Part shown: positions 13,532 through 25,100 of the stretch, piece after piece | Layout: each line of letters opens with the position of its first letter | Position numbering within the stretch: the stretch's first letter is position 1 | DNA from: Ailurus styani | Lineage: Eukaryota; Chordata; Mammalia; Carnivora; Ailuridae | NCBI GenBank assembly: GCA_002007465.1 | Contig: LNAC01000110.1 | Span: 1,813,891-1,877,890 of the forward strand | Reading direction: 5' to 3' | DNA: 64,000 nt | Made by a program: the position numbers and the translations under genes | Notes under the pieces: model-generated | What the model saw: only the letters and a program-made list of their open reading frames with translations | What the model was told of the DNA's origin: nothing | The model's database searches: none

Positions 13532-16500
13532 GGTAACTTGACCGTACTGAGAACCATTCTGGTGGGGGGAAGGAAGAAGAGACAGCCTGAAAGAAAACTG
13601 AAGTAGGATGATGAGTGGAAGGTTCAGAAAAGACTGAAGAGTATCTATCTTTCAGGAAGCTTTCAAACATATCTTGTTTTAAAAAGACAACTAAAAGAAC
13701 AAAAAGCATCAGAGAGAAGAGCTGAAGACTTGATTAACTGATTAGCTCAATACCCAAAAATGACAAGCCATGTTAGAAAGTACCAATAACTTTCAGCCTA
13801 TCTTAGAAGAGCTAATATTCCAGCAGTAGAGTTCAGGGGTTTCCAGGGAGACTCTGACACTGGAGAGTAAACCTTGGCAACCGATTCTCATCCACAGATG
13901 CAGGTACCAGACCCAGGGCTCTTGTTCACCACAGAGACCAGAATACTTTGACCCTATGACCCCAAATCCTGCATCTGGCACAGATCTTGTACCTCTCTAC
14001 TAACACAGAAATGCATGACAAACATTGAGGCACAGCCAACAAAGAATGGTCTCATCTGGCCGGTCTTTCATTTATGCACTGATGTTCAACATTTTACCTC
14101 CCCGCTCAGGTTCAAAAAGGATAAGTACCAAAGTCAAAGTACTTTGGAATTATAAAGGCTAGAAGGGCATAATCCTTCAGGAGAAGGGGAAAACATTAAA
14201 ATCAGACAAATGATGGAGAAGAAAAGCTCATAGAAGCAGTGCCGGCCAAGAGATTAGACACAAGAAGAGGAATCCAGCCACAAACCCACACTGAGTGTTA
14301 AAGCCATTTTCCCTCATGCCCAAATGTTATATTTGATGGAAATCTTTCACCCTTAGAAACAAGGTAGGCCTAAGATTAATGGAAAATTTTCTTAATAATT
14401 TAGAAACACCAAGAAATAGAGAAGAGTCAAGTTAAAGGCAAGTTCAGCCTATGGCTGCATTGTGCTACTCACAATTGAACAATGCAACCCAACTCCCCTG
14501 AGAAGCCCTGATGGGCTTTACTGCAGCAGTGCATTGCACAGAAGACCCCGGCAGTGATCCCAGGTCCTCTTGACAAGGTCAACCAAAGCCCTGCCTACTA
14601 AGGGAGGAAAAAGAGAAATGAACCATAGAAACCACTTCCCTCAAAACTGGGTTAAAATGTACAAGTGCATCATGGGACCAAGTTAAATTATCAGCTGAGA
14701 AACTCCCTTGTTCCTTGACCAGGCAAGGGAGGCATTGTCATATGTTCTTTGTTAGGGATGTAGTGCTAAAAAGTAAAAAATGGGCACCTATACATGATCT
14801 GGTTTAAAAAAAAAAAAAAAAGAGGTGTTAGAAGTTGGGAAGGAACTGCCAGAGGAGCTAAGTTTAAGGATTTAACTCCACCTCCCTCTACGTTCTCTTT
14901 GTAAAATTAGCCTCAAAGTAAGGCCAGGATCACTCTTTTAAGGTTGGAGGCAGATGAAGACATTCAGAAACCAGATTGTGGGATTTATTCCCATTGTGAT
15001 TGCTGACTTCTAGTATCAGACTTTTGTTCTGCATGACAGCTCCTGTCTTGCAAACTAGCAAGATTCTTGAATTTGGCAAGGATCCTGCTCTGTGAAGCAT
15101 TTTCAAGTTGGAGTTTTTAGCAATGTCACATTTCTCTAAGCCAGTAATAAAGAAAAGGTTGAGAGGGCAAAGGAAACCATGGAGTTCTCACCTAACAGCA
15201 TAAAACAACCTCCCAGCTGGCAGGTGCAGGCCAACACGTCCAGGGTGATCACAGTCTTTGAGTTATTAAAGTTGGATTTTTTTTTCCCATTTCTTCACCT
15301 TACCAAGTAAGTGCAATAGCTAAAACATAATTAGCTATTCTCCCCCTGTTTCGCTTGATTAATTTAAAGTGGTATTTTCTATTTGTTTATATGTAACTTA
15401 CATAAAAAACACAATATTGCACTTCTCAACATGTTTTATAACCTCTACAGAAAGTGAGACCAAAGAATGCCTTCAAGAGAAATAAAGGACACTGCTGTCA
15501 TTCTACATAAATTTTCCAGGAGTAAGCAAGAGTGGAACAGATAATTACAAATACTGAGAAAGAAGCATCATTTTGCCAATGGTGCAGTCTACAATTATGT
15601 GCAATTCCCTACTCAGACTTTTTAGTTAGGCTGAACATTGAAAAAAAAGATAAATGATTAGAAGGAGCAAAGAGAAAGGGGGAACTTTATAAACAGTGAA
15701 AGCAAGGGCTTCGTTGAAATGGAGATGTTGCCTCACCCTAAGGGGGCAGGTAGGAGTTTGGTAGTCCCACTGGCACCCTATTGTCATTTTTTTTTAAACC
15801 ATGGATTTGGGATCCTTATAATCTTCCTTATTATTTTGAAGTCGAGAATGGTTTCTTCTGCTCACAAAACATGATCACGTTTCATTGATATTTTTTAATG
15901 CTCTGACTGGTTTTGCATATCTGGAAAAGATACATCTTCAACCAGTGGAAATAAATCTCCTTTTTCTTCTCTGCCAAATCCATAATATGATCCTTTTCTA
16001 TCACTGACAGCACCATCAGACAAGTAGACGTGCCTTGATTAGAAGTGTGCTGAGATTTTTAGTAGGAACAAGAATGTAGTTAGAGACCCAGATTAAGATG
16101 TGTTTGGCACACCCTACAAATTCTTTTCGGTTCTGTCCTAGAGGTGTTCCCTCAGGTCCCAGCTTGACTGTGGGACCCATTCAGGGCTCATGTCCTCCCA
16201 AATCTGGTGTCCCAGGGAGAGGAGAGAGGAGGACTTTAAGATGGGTTGCAGCAGGTGACATTTAGATGATACTAGGTGGGTACAGGGGGTTGGTCTCTTC
16301 AGATCCCTAGGTATTCTCCAACCCCTCATACTAGAGATGAGTTTACCCCCAGAATAAACTCGGTAGGGGGAGGTAAGTGTGAAACTGAGCAAACCATAGT
16401 TTCACTCAAAGGCATCAGAAAATAAAGTTTGAGATTCTACAACAGCATAGACTTTTTTTCTTACTCCCTTTCATTTGTCAGTAAAATGTAGAACAGGGGA

Positions 16501-18470
16501 AGGGGAATAACAGTGACACTACCTAAAGTTGTATGGCACTTTCTATTTTTCCCCAACTTCTATTTTTCAAACTATATATTTTATTCTTTCAGCAATCTGT
16601 GATATAAATAGAGCCAGTATTATTATCCTTATTTTTGAGATGAGAACAGTGAGGCCCAGAAAGGGGAAGCGACCTCCATCAGGTCACGCAGTGAGTCAAA
16701 GACGGCCCAAGGAATAATACCTAGTTCTGCTCTCGTTTAATCCAGAACATATACCTTACTGGCTTTAAACATCCCTTTCCTCCTTCGCTCTCTGGTGGTG
16801 GCTCTCTTTTGAAAATGATCTCTCGCCAACTGCAGAGTGAAGATGGATCCATGTTCAGAGTTGTAGAGAACTGTTGTTTAAAGGCCCCCCAAGGGGCTTG
16901 TTTCCATTGCTTACCTGCAAAGTCAACGTTTGAACCTGTGATGGAAGTCCCTTAGAGGCGTCTGCTGGGATTCCTCCCACCCGAGACTGCTGTAATTAGC
17001 TCTGCTAACAACTGTGATTGAACAGGGCTTGTTGCAGTCATTGTTCACTGACAGACACAGATAAGAGCCACATCTCAGCAAGCAGTGTTCTAAATGGTGT
17101 TTCCTGCTTGGTTAAACTCATGTACGGCACTTGTCGGGGATACTATTCCCAAACTCTGCTAGCAGCAGGCAGTGTCATCGCCAACGCCTTCCAGAGCCCA
17201 CGAAGATTCCCAGGGAATGCAGGGCCATGCAGTGGGAGAGACTGTTTGTCTTTGACCTTGCCCAGGATCTTGCTGCCCGTCCTTCATATGGAAAACATAG
17301 GTGTGGCCGGCCATGATTAAGGGAAAAGGCAGCCTTTGTCTTCCTGATCCTGAAGACTCCCACATTTTCTCTCTCTCCTATAAGAACACTTGTAAGTGAA
17401 AGTTATAATGTGTGGTACAGGGAGCCAATGCTTTTCTGAGACTGTGCTCTTATTAGAAGCAAAACAAAATGCAGCTTATGAACACCTGCCGGTGAGAACC
17501 AAGCCAAGAGGCAGCGTGGGTGTTGGATGAGAGGTGTTGCCCTGGCAGTAAATCCAAGTTACTCACACCAAAGGAAGTGTTTCTAGGGAAGCTCTCTGAG
17601 CAAGAGGTAAATACTTAGTCATTCAGAGTAGGCCATAAATGAGTGCTTCTTCTCCAACGAGGGAGGGTCTGATTCCAAAGAGCTTAAAAAATGGTTGGAT
17701 AGCATTTCTCTCTTCAATCCATCCTTTTATTCGCAATATACATTCCTTTGTTAAGAAATAAGAGTCTCTGTGATCAAACTCTTGTTGGCAAGTTGTTAGA
17801 GAACTACAATTTGTGTGGGTGGTATTATTTCAACCATAGTTTTTGCATTGACTCTATATATCATAATAAAAAAGGACTCAGGCCCTTGTATGTTCTAAAA
17901 TACCATGCTGTATATTTCCTGCGGCTTCTTACCTACTCCCTAGAGCCACCAAGTTTTAAGATTCAACTTCTTAAGCCTTTCCTCTCATCTGTCTCCTTGT
18001 TTCAGTGTTCAATGCTCTTGACACACTTGAAGGCTTCATCCTCTCTTGCCTATGTGTTGCACAAGCCCAGCCTCCTCAATGGTATCCCCTGCTCGCTGGC
18101 CTCCCAACCCCATCTCCCATCCTTCAAAATCACAGGCCTGAGGAGAGCCACCCATAGTGGCTCTCCACTCCCTATGAAAATGAGGACCAAACCACAGAAT
18201 CCGGCATGGTAGTAAAAGACCTGCATCTAGTCTCCATCTACTATACCATACATATATCCTAAATCCCATCAATTCCAGATAAATTGCCCTTGCATGAAAG
18301 CATCATCACTTTGATTAGATCTCTGAGCCTTCTCTCCTGACAAAATCACCTTTTTTTGTCTCAGCTCAACTCCCATTTTCTCCAGGAAATTCTCCACCCT
18401 TTCTTCCAACTCAAATTAATCAGTCACTCTCGCCTCCAAGTTTGTACAGCACTAGATGTATGTATATGTA
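13532..18470. other. Intergenic, no gene recognised
   Basis: Contains a MIR fragment at about 16590-16710 (minus strand; 'ttattatccttatttttgag' then 'gcccagaaaggggaagcgac') and an old L2-like stretch about 18000-18420, which accounts for the 154-codon open frame ending at 18212. A 15-16 bp A run lies near 14806-14821. Confidence 0.5.
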
Positions 18471-18599
18471 TATATTTATGTTTTACTGAGATATAATTCA
18501 CATACCACACAATCCACCCATTTAAAGTGTACAATTTAATGGGGTTTTTCAAGTATAGCTACAGAGCTATGTATCCATCACAATTTTAGAACATTTTAA

Positions 18600-18826
18600 G
18601 TTAAATTTTTTTTAGAATTTATTTATTTATTTGAGAGAGCGCACATGCGCACGAGAGAGAGAGAGAGTGAGAGCGAGCGAGCACATGAATGGCCGGGGCA
18701 GAGGGAGAAGGAGAAGCAGGCTCCCCACTGAGCAGAGAGCCTGACATGGGGCCAGATCCCAGGGTCCCGAGATCATGACTTGAGCTGAAGGCAGACACTT
18801 TACTGACTAAGCCACCCAGGTGCCCC
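18600..18826 (-). mobile_element. Can-SINE, older copy (left of the pair)
   Basis: Minus-strand SINE with a long GA-rich middle and a diverged head ('gccacccaggtgcccc'). It is flanked by the L1 target copies at 18580-18599 and 18827-18844; the right copy carries one change (ACAACTTTAG). The GTGCC variant head marks an older subfamily. Confidence 0.9.
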
Positions 18827-18844
18827 ACAACTTTAGAACATTTT

Positions 18845-19032
18845 TTTAAAGATTTTATTTATTTATTTGACAGAGAGAGAGAGATTACAAGTAGACAGAG
18901 AGGCAGGCAAGAGAGAGGAGGAAGCAAGCTCCCTGCTGAGCAGAGCCCGATGCGGGGCTCGATCCCAGGACCCTGAGATCATGACCTGAGCCGAAGGCAG
19001 AGGCTTTAGCCCACTGTGCCACCCAGGCACCC
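18845..19032 (-). mobile_element. Can-SINE (right of the pair)
   Basis: Minus-strand SINE inserted next to the previous one, flanked by the target copies at 18827-18844 and 19033-19051. The head reads GGGTGCCTGGGTGGCACAGT on its own strand; GGCACAGT is a change from the usual GGCTCAGT and serves as a marker for the duplicate at 21325. Confidence 0.92.
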
Positions 19033-19178
19033 CAATTTTAGAACATTTTAATCACCCCAAAAAGAAACCCAGTGCCCATTAAGAGTCCCTCCCCATCTCA
19101 CCCACCCCCAGCTCTACGCAATCTTAGTCTACTTTCTATCTCTATGGATTTGCCTATCCAGGACATTTCATATAACTG
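18966..19178 (+). repeat. SINE/L1 junction segment, copy A of a local duplication
   Basis: These 213 bases (67 of SINE, the remainder L1) recur at 21325-21537 without indels. By eye about 11 bases differ (about 95 percent identity). Confidence 0.9.
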
Positions 19179-19449
19179 GAATCACATGTAGTTCTTTGGG
19201 ACTGGCTTTTTTCATTTTACATATCTTTTTCAGAGCTCATCCATGTTTTAGCATGTATCAATACTTCATTTCATTTTATTGTTGAATAATAGTCTGATAT
19301 TTGGATATACCAGCTTTTATTCTTCCTTTTTCAATTAATGACATTTGGGAATTTTCAACTTTTTAGCTATTATGAATAATGCCCCATATACACTTTGATC
19401 ATCATTCAATATGTATGGTTTACTATTATAGGGTTTTTGTTTTTTGGCC

Positions 19450-19565
19450 TGTGTCTGTTTTATCACTTATTGATAAACTCCTAGACATAAAGAACATTAG
19501 TTCACTCTGTAATTTCCACATGGCAAGTATTCAATAAATGTCTGATGGATGGGTGAATGGGCAAA
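19450..19565 (+). repeat. L2 3' end fragment
   Basis: 'aaactcctagacataaagaa' then 'ggcaagtattcaataaatgt' and 'gatggatgggtgaatgg' match the sense L2 3' terminus. Confidence 0.65.
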
Positions 19566-19892
19566 TATTAGAGGTTTTTACTGTTGATTATTTTTCAAGG
19601 TACTCGAAATAAAAATATTAGAGTGGAATCAGTAATAACCCAAGAAAAGACACAAAGCTTTACCTAGTATATTATAACAAACATGGGTGGTTCTTAAATA
19701 AACTTTAATCTCGGCCCTATTTCCTAGAATTCCATACATGGATACACAGTTGAATCTTTCAGGGAGGCAGTTCCTTTGCTAATAATAGTTTCGAACTAGG
19801 TAGACAGAAGCCTGGGAGACGCTAGAATTTTCTCCTAAACTGACTCCATGGTGTCTTGTTGCTCTTGGCTTGTCTGAGGTCATTATAGTCTA

Positions 19893-20078
19893 GGATAGTG
19901 GTTCTCCACCCTGGCTGAGCAGCAGAATCCCCTGTGGAGCTTTTGCAAGATACAAATTATCTGGGTACCGCCTCCCAGATTATGATTCTACAGCTTGGGA
20001 AGGGGCCCAGGTGTTCACATGTTCTCAAAACTATGAAGACATTTCTGATGCCTAGCCAGGTTCAAGAATTCCCTCATC
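19893..20078 (+). mobile_element. MER5A-like hAT-Charlie MITE
   Basis: The landmarks 'tagtggttctccaccctggc', 'gcagaatcccctgtggagct', 'ctgggtaccgcctcccagat' and 'ggggcccaggtgttcacatg' follow the MER5A consensus order. Confidence 0.75.
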
Positions 20079-20254
20079 AAAAGTTGCCCTAAGGTTAAAA
20101 AGAATTAATCGTATAGAGTGTGTATGAGCAGTTTACTCCTAGAGAGTATTTTACTCATCCTGGGATCATGCCCATTAATACTACCTAATGTTTATATGGC
20201 ACTTTTTATTTGGAAAGAGCTTGGCAGTCATCTTTTATTAGCTAGGCTTGCATG

Positions 20255-20400
20255 CTGGGTGACCTTGTACAAATCACATAATCCCTTTGTGTCTTAAATT
20301 TCCTCAAATGTAAACTGTTGGTGATAATACTAACCCACCCTCCGGGGTATTGTGGAGACTAATGGGGGACTTTAAGGCATCCAGCAAACATAAAAATGTC
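20255..20400 (+). repeat. MIR fragment
   Basis: 'gggtgaccttgtacaaatca' followed by 'ttcctcaaatgtaaactg', a 'gataatactaacccaccctc' block and 'ggggtattgtggagactaat' in sense order. Confidence 0.7.
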
Positions 20401-21324
20401 ACATGCATGCTTATTAGACAGGTATGGAGTCCTAGTCACAGGCTTTTAAAATGAAACAAATATCAAAATAAGCTTGAGCCTTTCCTGCAACCTTGATCAT
20501 CATCTCAAAGATCCTTTCCCAACACCATAGCACGGCAATGCTCCCTCTCCAGCAAGACTAATAAACTGACATAATCTATAGTCACAAAGAAAGACAGAGC
20601 TAATCGTGGCAGCACAGATGTAAAACATCCCTGAAAAAAAGTTTGTTAACCTTCTCATTTATCATTCATAATGCAATTTAGAGATTATATCGAAAAAAAC
20701 ACCCTCTTCTGAAAAACAGTCTTAGAAAATATTTGTGCGTGTTCACACAAGACTTGAAGCTGATGCTATGTACTCACTGTTGATGTTAAGCCTGAAGGTG
20801 CTTTCTAGTTGGCTGGTTGTTTTTCATATGGCTATATTTAGCCTCTTCTCATCTCTCCCACATGGCTGAAAGAATATATGGTCAAAATGAGACTTTGAGA
20901 CCTAGTTCAAGTTGGAGGTGAGTGAGACTGTGAGGCAGAACAAGTTTCCAACCTTGGAACCAAAGACAGGTCTTGTAAAGATAATGACATACAACTAAGA
21001 GCTCATTTGCAAAATATTTTCAGCTTCTTGGGAGAGGGAATCAGAAAACAGATACAGTTTTTCCTTTTTCCATTTGGCTTTGAAAGGGCCACAAAACTTT
21101 CAAGGGCCAGGTCCCATTATATATTCCAATTCATTTACAACTGAGTTGTTTCTGTGCCTCTGAATGGGAATTAGTGCCCTCATGCCCACCACAGCTGATT
21201 TGAGCTATGAACTAAACAAGCATGACCTTTCTGGGGACACTTGACCTTGACTATGCTCTCATCTCTTTGGGCTCCTGAGGGTTTGGTTGTATTCCCAAGG
21301 GCAGTCGTCTGCTTTAGTCAAGCT

Positions 21325-21537
21325 CAGGACCCTGAGATCATGACCTGAGCCAAAGGCAGAGGCTTTAACCCACTGTGCCACCCAGGCACCCCAATTTTAG
21401 AACATTTTAATCACCCCGAAAAGAAACCCAGTGCCCATTAAGAGTCCCTCCCCATCTCGCCCTCCCCCAGCCCTAGGCAATCTTAATCTACTTTCTATCT
21501 CTATAGATTTGCCTATTCAGGATATTTCATATAACTG
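21325..21537 (+). repeat. SINE/L1 junction segment, copy B of a local duplication
   Basis: Colinear with 18966-19178 at a constant offset of 2359 bases. It includes the head half of a minus-strand SINE with the same CACTGTGCCACC variant and the same L1 flank. It has no A-tail side and no visible target-site duplication, so it is not an independent SINE insertion. Confidence 0.9.
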
Positions 21538-21882
21538 AGTATTTATATCTGCAGATAGTATACTGTAGTGCTTACTGTGGAGGCTACAAAAAGTTCCTTG
21601 AGATGCTCTAACTCAATGACTTTGGGTCCTTTAGACAGGACAACACCAATAGCCTCCCCATAAAGACTCCCAGGGTAGTCAGCTGACATGCCGGTTTTCA
21701 GAGGAATCCTAGATTGGCTTTCAGCCGACACCGATATGAAATGTCATTAACTTCTCACACAGTATTTTGCTACCTGCAATATCCCATCAGACCTTGTTCA
21801 GAATTCAGAAGTTCCTGTGAAAAGAGCCTCAGTACACAGAGCCTCACTGGTTGGGAAAGTCATCTATTATGCATAGTTACTG

Positions 21883-22110
21883 GGTTTTTTTGTTTTTTTT
21901 ATTTTATTTTTTTAAAAATTTTACTTCTTTATTTGACAGAGAGAGAGAAAGAGAGAGAGATCACAAGTAGGCAGAGAGGCAGAGAGAGAGAGGAGGAAGC
22001 AGGCTGCCTGCCGAGGCAGAGAGCCCGATATGGGCCTCGATCCCAGGACCCTGAGATCATGACCTGAGCCAAAAGCAGAGGCTTTAACCCACTGAGCCAC
22101 CCAGGCGCCC
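21883..22110 (-). mobile_element. Can-SINE
   Basis: Minus-strand SINE with an 11-bp target-site duplication CATAGTTACTG at 21872-21882 and 22111-22121. The T-rich tail side is partly diversified (TTTTTTTGTTTTTTTTATTTT). The open frame reaching 22067 on the plus strand is SINE-derived. Confidence 0.93.
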
Positions 22111-22121
22111 CATAGTTACTG

Positions 22122-25100
22122 TTTTTAAAATGAGGTTAATTCTAGCATGTTTCTACATCAATCCTCTCTCAGAGTTTCAGCATTTTTGCTGACCATTTTA
22201 AAGGGAGAAAGAACCACACAGGCTTCATTTCAATAGTTAGGAGAAATTAATGCTAATACATGCCTTCAACGGGATTCACTTTGGTATCCTGAACACTTTC
22301 TTCCATCAATATGGAAAACCTCAGAAGAAGTATGTATTGTGGATTTTTTCTCTGTAAAGAGATGCAAATCGTTACAATAAGTTGTATGATCTCCTCTCAG
22401 TCTTTCGAAGTTCTGTTTTCTCTGTCTCTCAAGGTAAGCATCCCTGCTTTGCAGATCTAGAAGCCAAGACAACACAGATTAGTTTCCTCACTTTCCTCAG
22501 TGAAACACAGATGACCTTGTCCCAGACCACTGCTCTCCTTGAAAGCACAGGAAAAACTTAAGCATTTTTTTTTAACTTAAGCATTTTAAGTCAGAGGAGA
22601 AATCAGATAACATTTTCTGGTCCAGTGCTTGTTTTCCTTGTCTTTCACATGGACTCCTTAAGATCTTAGATGAAATTTAATGATCCTTACACGTTAACTT
22701 CACTTTCTTTCAACTTCTTTAAGAAACAAACAGACAAAATCATGGACAAACACTCAACTATTTACTTGTGAATCTCTATGACTTGGGTCATAAAATATAA
22801 TCTGGGCAAGGCCAAACAAGGCACTAGGAGGTTGAGAGACAAGGAGAATGCTATACACTGAATTTAGGAATTTGAAATGCCCCATTTCAGTGGTTTCCCA
22901 TTTGTCTTCATGTAGAGGGTCAACACTGGCCTCTCATTTGTAGCAGATATTTTGCTCTAGAGGAAGATTTCTCTGACTTATCACAGACAGGAATTTTCCA
23001 AAGAAACTCTTCCACAAAACCGTATCAATGAGAAGCCCCCAATCAACAAATGTTAAAATTTTCAGTTTCACTTTTTATGTCACCTAAGTACACACCCACG
23101 TCCTGAGAGCACCTCTTTCTTTCTTTATAGGAAGATTTAAATAAGCAATCTGTTTCCTTTCCAAGTATTTTTGGATTAACAATAATACTTCTCTCACTTG
23201 TATTTTAGTCCTGATGATTAAACAGTAAAAATGCTAATTAGTAGCCTGTATCTGGAGAGGAAAAGCTATTTCTTGATGGGCAAAATTCAAGCTGAGATGG
23301 AGACCTCACAGGGCACTATGATAAACAGGTTGGGTTGCATGCTAAGGGGAAAGGATTAGGGACCGAATTGACCAAATCCAGAGAGAGATTTCTGGCTTAG
23401 TGGAAAGACTAAGCTGAGATTCAAATATATTACAGACCCAAGACTAAAGTGATCAAAATGCAGAAATTTGTTGTTGATTGGAGAGCACAGAAAATAAGGG
23501 GAAATACCCTGTGTCTTTAGACAGGTGACTTTAGAAATCATACAACTTACACATTAAGAAAATTTTCCTTTTCTCCTATTTACTTTTCATTCCTAGAAAG
23601 ACACTGAGCTAGGGTGAAGGCACAGCGTTAGGCGGGCATCGTGAGTACAATATCCAGAATCTGCTCCCCTTCTTCCCCTAAGTACCTATGAGAAAGTCAA
23701 AGGTGATGCTTTCAAATTCCACACCTGTCAGTTGTTAACTCCATGACGGTGGGCAAGTCCGAATTTCTAAAAGCATTAGTTTTCTCATCCACTTGAGGAG
23801 GAAAAATAATATGTATCTCATTGGAATGCTGCAAAGGTTAGAAAAGCTGAGGTATGAGAAAACATCTGGAGACTAAGCGTATATTAGCACTCAGTACATG
23901 TTAGAATAATGAGGGAATGGAAGAAGTCAGAGAGGAGTTGAGCTCCACTGCCCACAGGCTAAAATCTATATATTTACCTGGGTATTCAGTATGTTAGCAA
24001 ATCTGCTCCTTTCTCCTGACCAGCCCTTTTCTGACAACTGTCCTGCTGTAGTCAAACACTCTCCAGTATGCCTTGAATTTGCTCACATTCCTCTCTCTGT
24101 CTCTGGCATTCTCATCACCCTCAGCCTCCATCTGCCAAAATTCTACCCATCTCTCAAGGACCACAAATCCCACAGCCTCCAGGAATCTTGAGGGACTCAC
24201 CTTCTCCTCCTCTAAACCCTGGTCCTTACTGTCTAGAGACATAATCCACAAAACACGTATTGCCCCAGCAGACTCCCTGCAAGGCAGAAACCACGGATAC
24301 GGTTCCCATCACTGTGCACTCCACACTGTGGAGTGTGGTACCTTGCCAAGGGTAGATGTTGAATAGACTCATGATTGAATAAACGCACAATTTCTCACCC
24401 TGCCCCTGCTGCGCCCTTGGACAAAACACTTTGCCTCCTTCAGTCTCAGTTGCCTCAGCTGTGAACAGAGGATAACAGCATGGATGCACTCCCCAGGTGT
24501 GCTGGGAAGAATAAGCCAATGACTGAAAAGCAATTTGAAAATGTAAAATGAAATGCTATATATAAATGTTACATAATCAAAATCATTTCCCTCTGTATTA
24601 TGTTTTATTTGGCTTTATATCTTGGAGTCCTTTGTGGGTTTCAGAATCTCACAGATGCAAAACCATCTACATTAGTACCTAAATTCTCTTGGGTAATAAA
24701 CGATTGTGTGTATTATAGCTCACGGCTACTTTTCCCTGGCATCCTTACACATGAATCTGTCATAATTTGGGTATTCATAATAACTAATGATACAATTCAT
24801 TTCTAAGGGATAATCCATTTTTTCCCTCCTTTAGCCAGTTACTATTCCCATACTGCTGCCTCAAGGGAACTAACTTCCATTAAACCCCAAATCCAGATGA
24901 TGCACACTGTTTGGAAGCTGAAACTGAGGAGATTACAGTCGAGACCTGGAAAGCAGTTTGGGGTTTTGAAGCACTACTTCTTTCCTATGGCTCTTTTTGT
25001 CCCCAATTCTGAATCCCTCATTCCCTTTATTGTAATGCATGTGTTACCAAGTGCTCAATGCAGCCTGATTTCCTAGATGCCAGGAAAGATTGGATTAGCC

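Larger units (their letters stand above)
18472..19400 (+). mobile_element. L1 3' UTR fragment (L1M type), hosting two SINEs
   Basis: The classical mammalian L1 3' UTR is readable on both sides of the SINE pair: 'ttactgagatataattcaca' and 'cccatttaaagtgtacaatt' on the left, then 'atcaccccaaaaagaaaccc', 'ctatggatttgcctatccag' and 'catccatgttttagcatg' on the right. It is old and diverged. Its target sequence AATTTTAGAACATTTT was used by both SINE insertions. Confidence 0.85.

Noticed and set aside
17748..18212. 154-codon + strand open frame
   Set aside because: Its second half overlaps an old L2-like stretch. There is no recognised domain, no splice context and no conserved motif.
20595..20640. 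Possible U6-like start ('tcgtggcagcacagatgtaa')
   Set aside because: Only a short resemblance; the following U6 sequence is absent.
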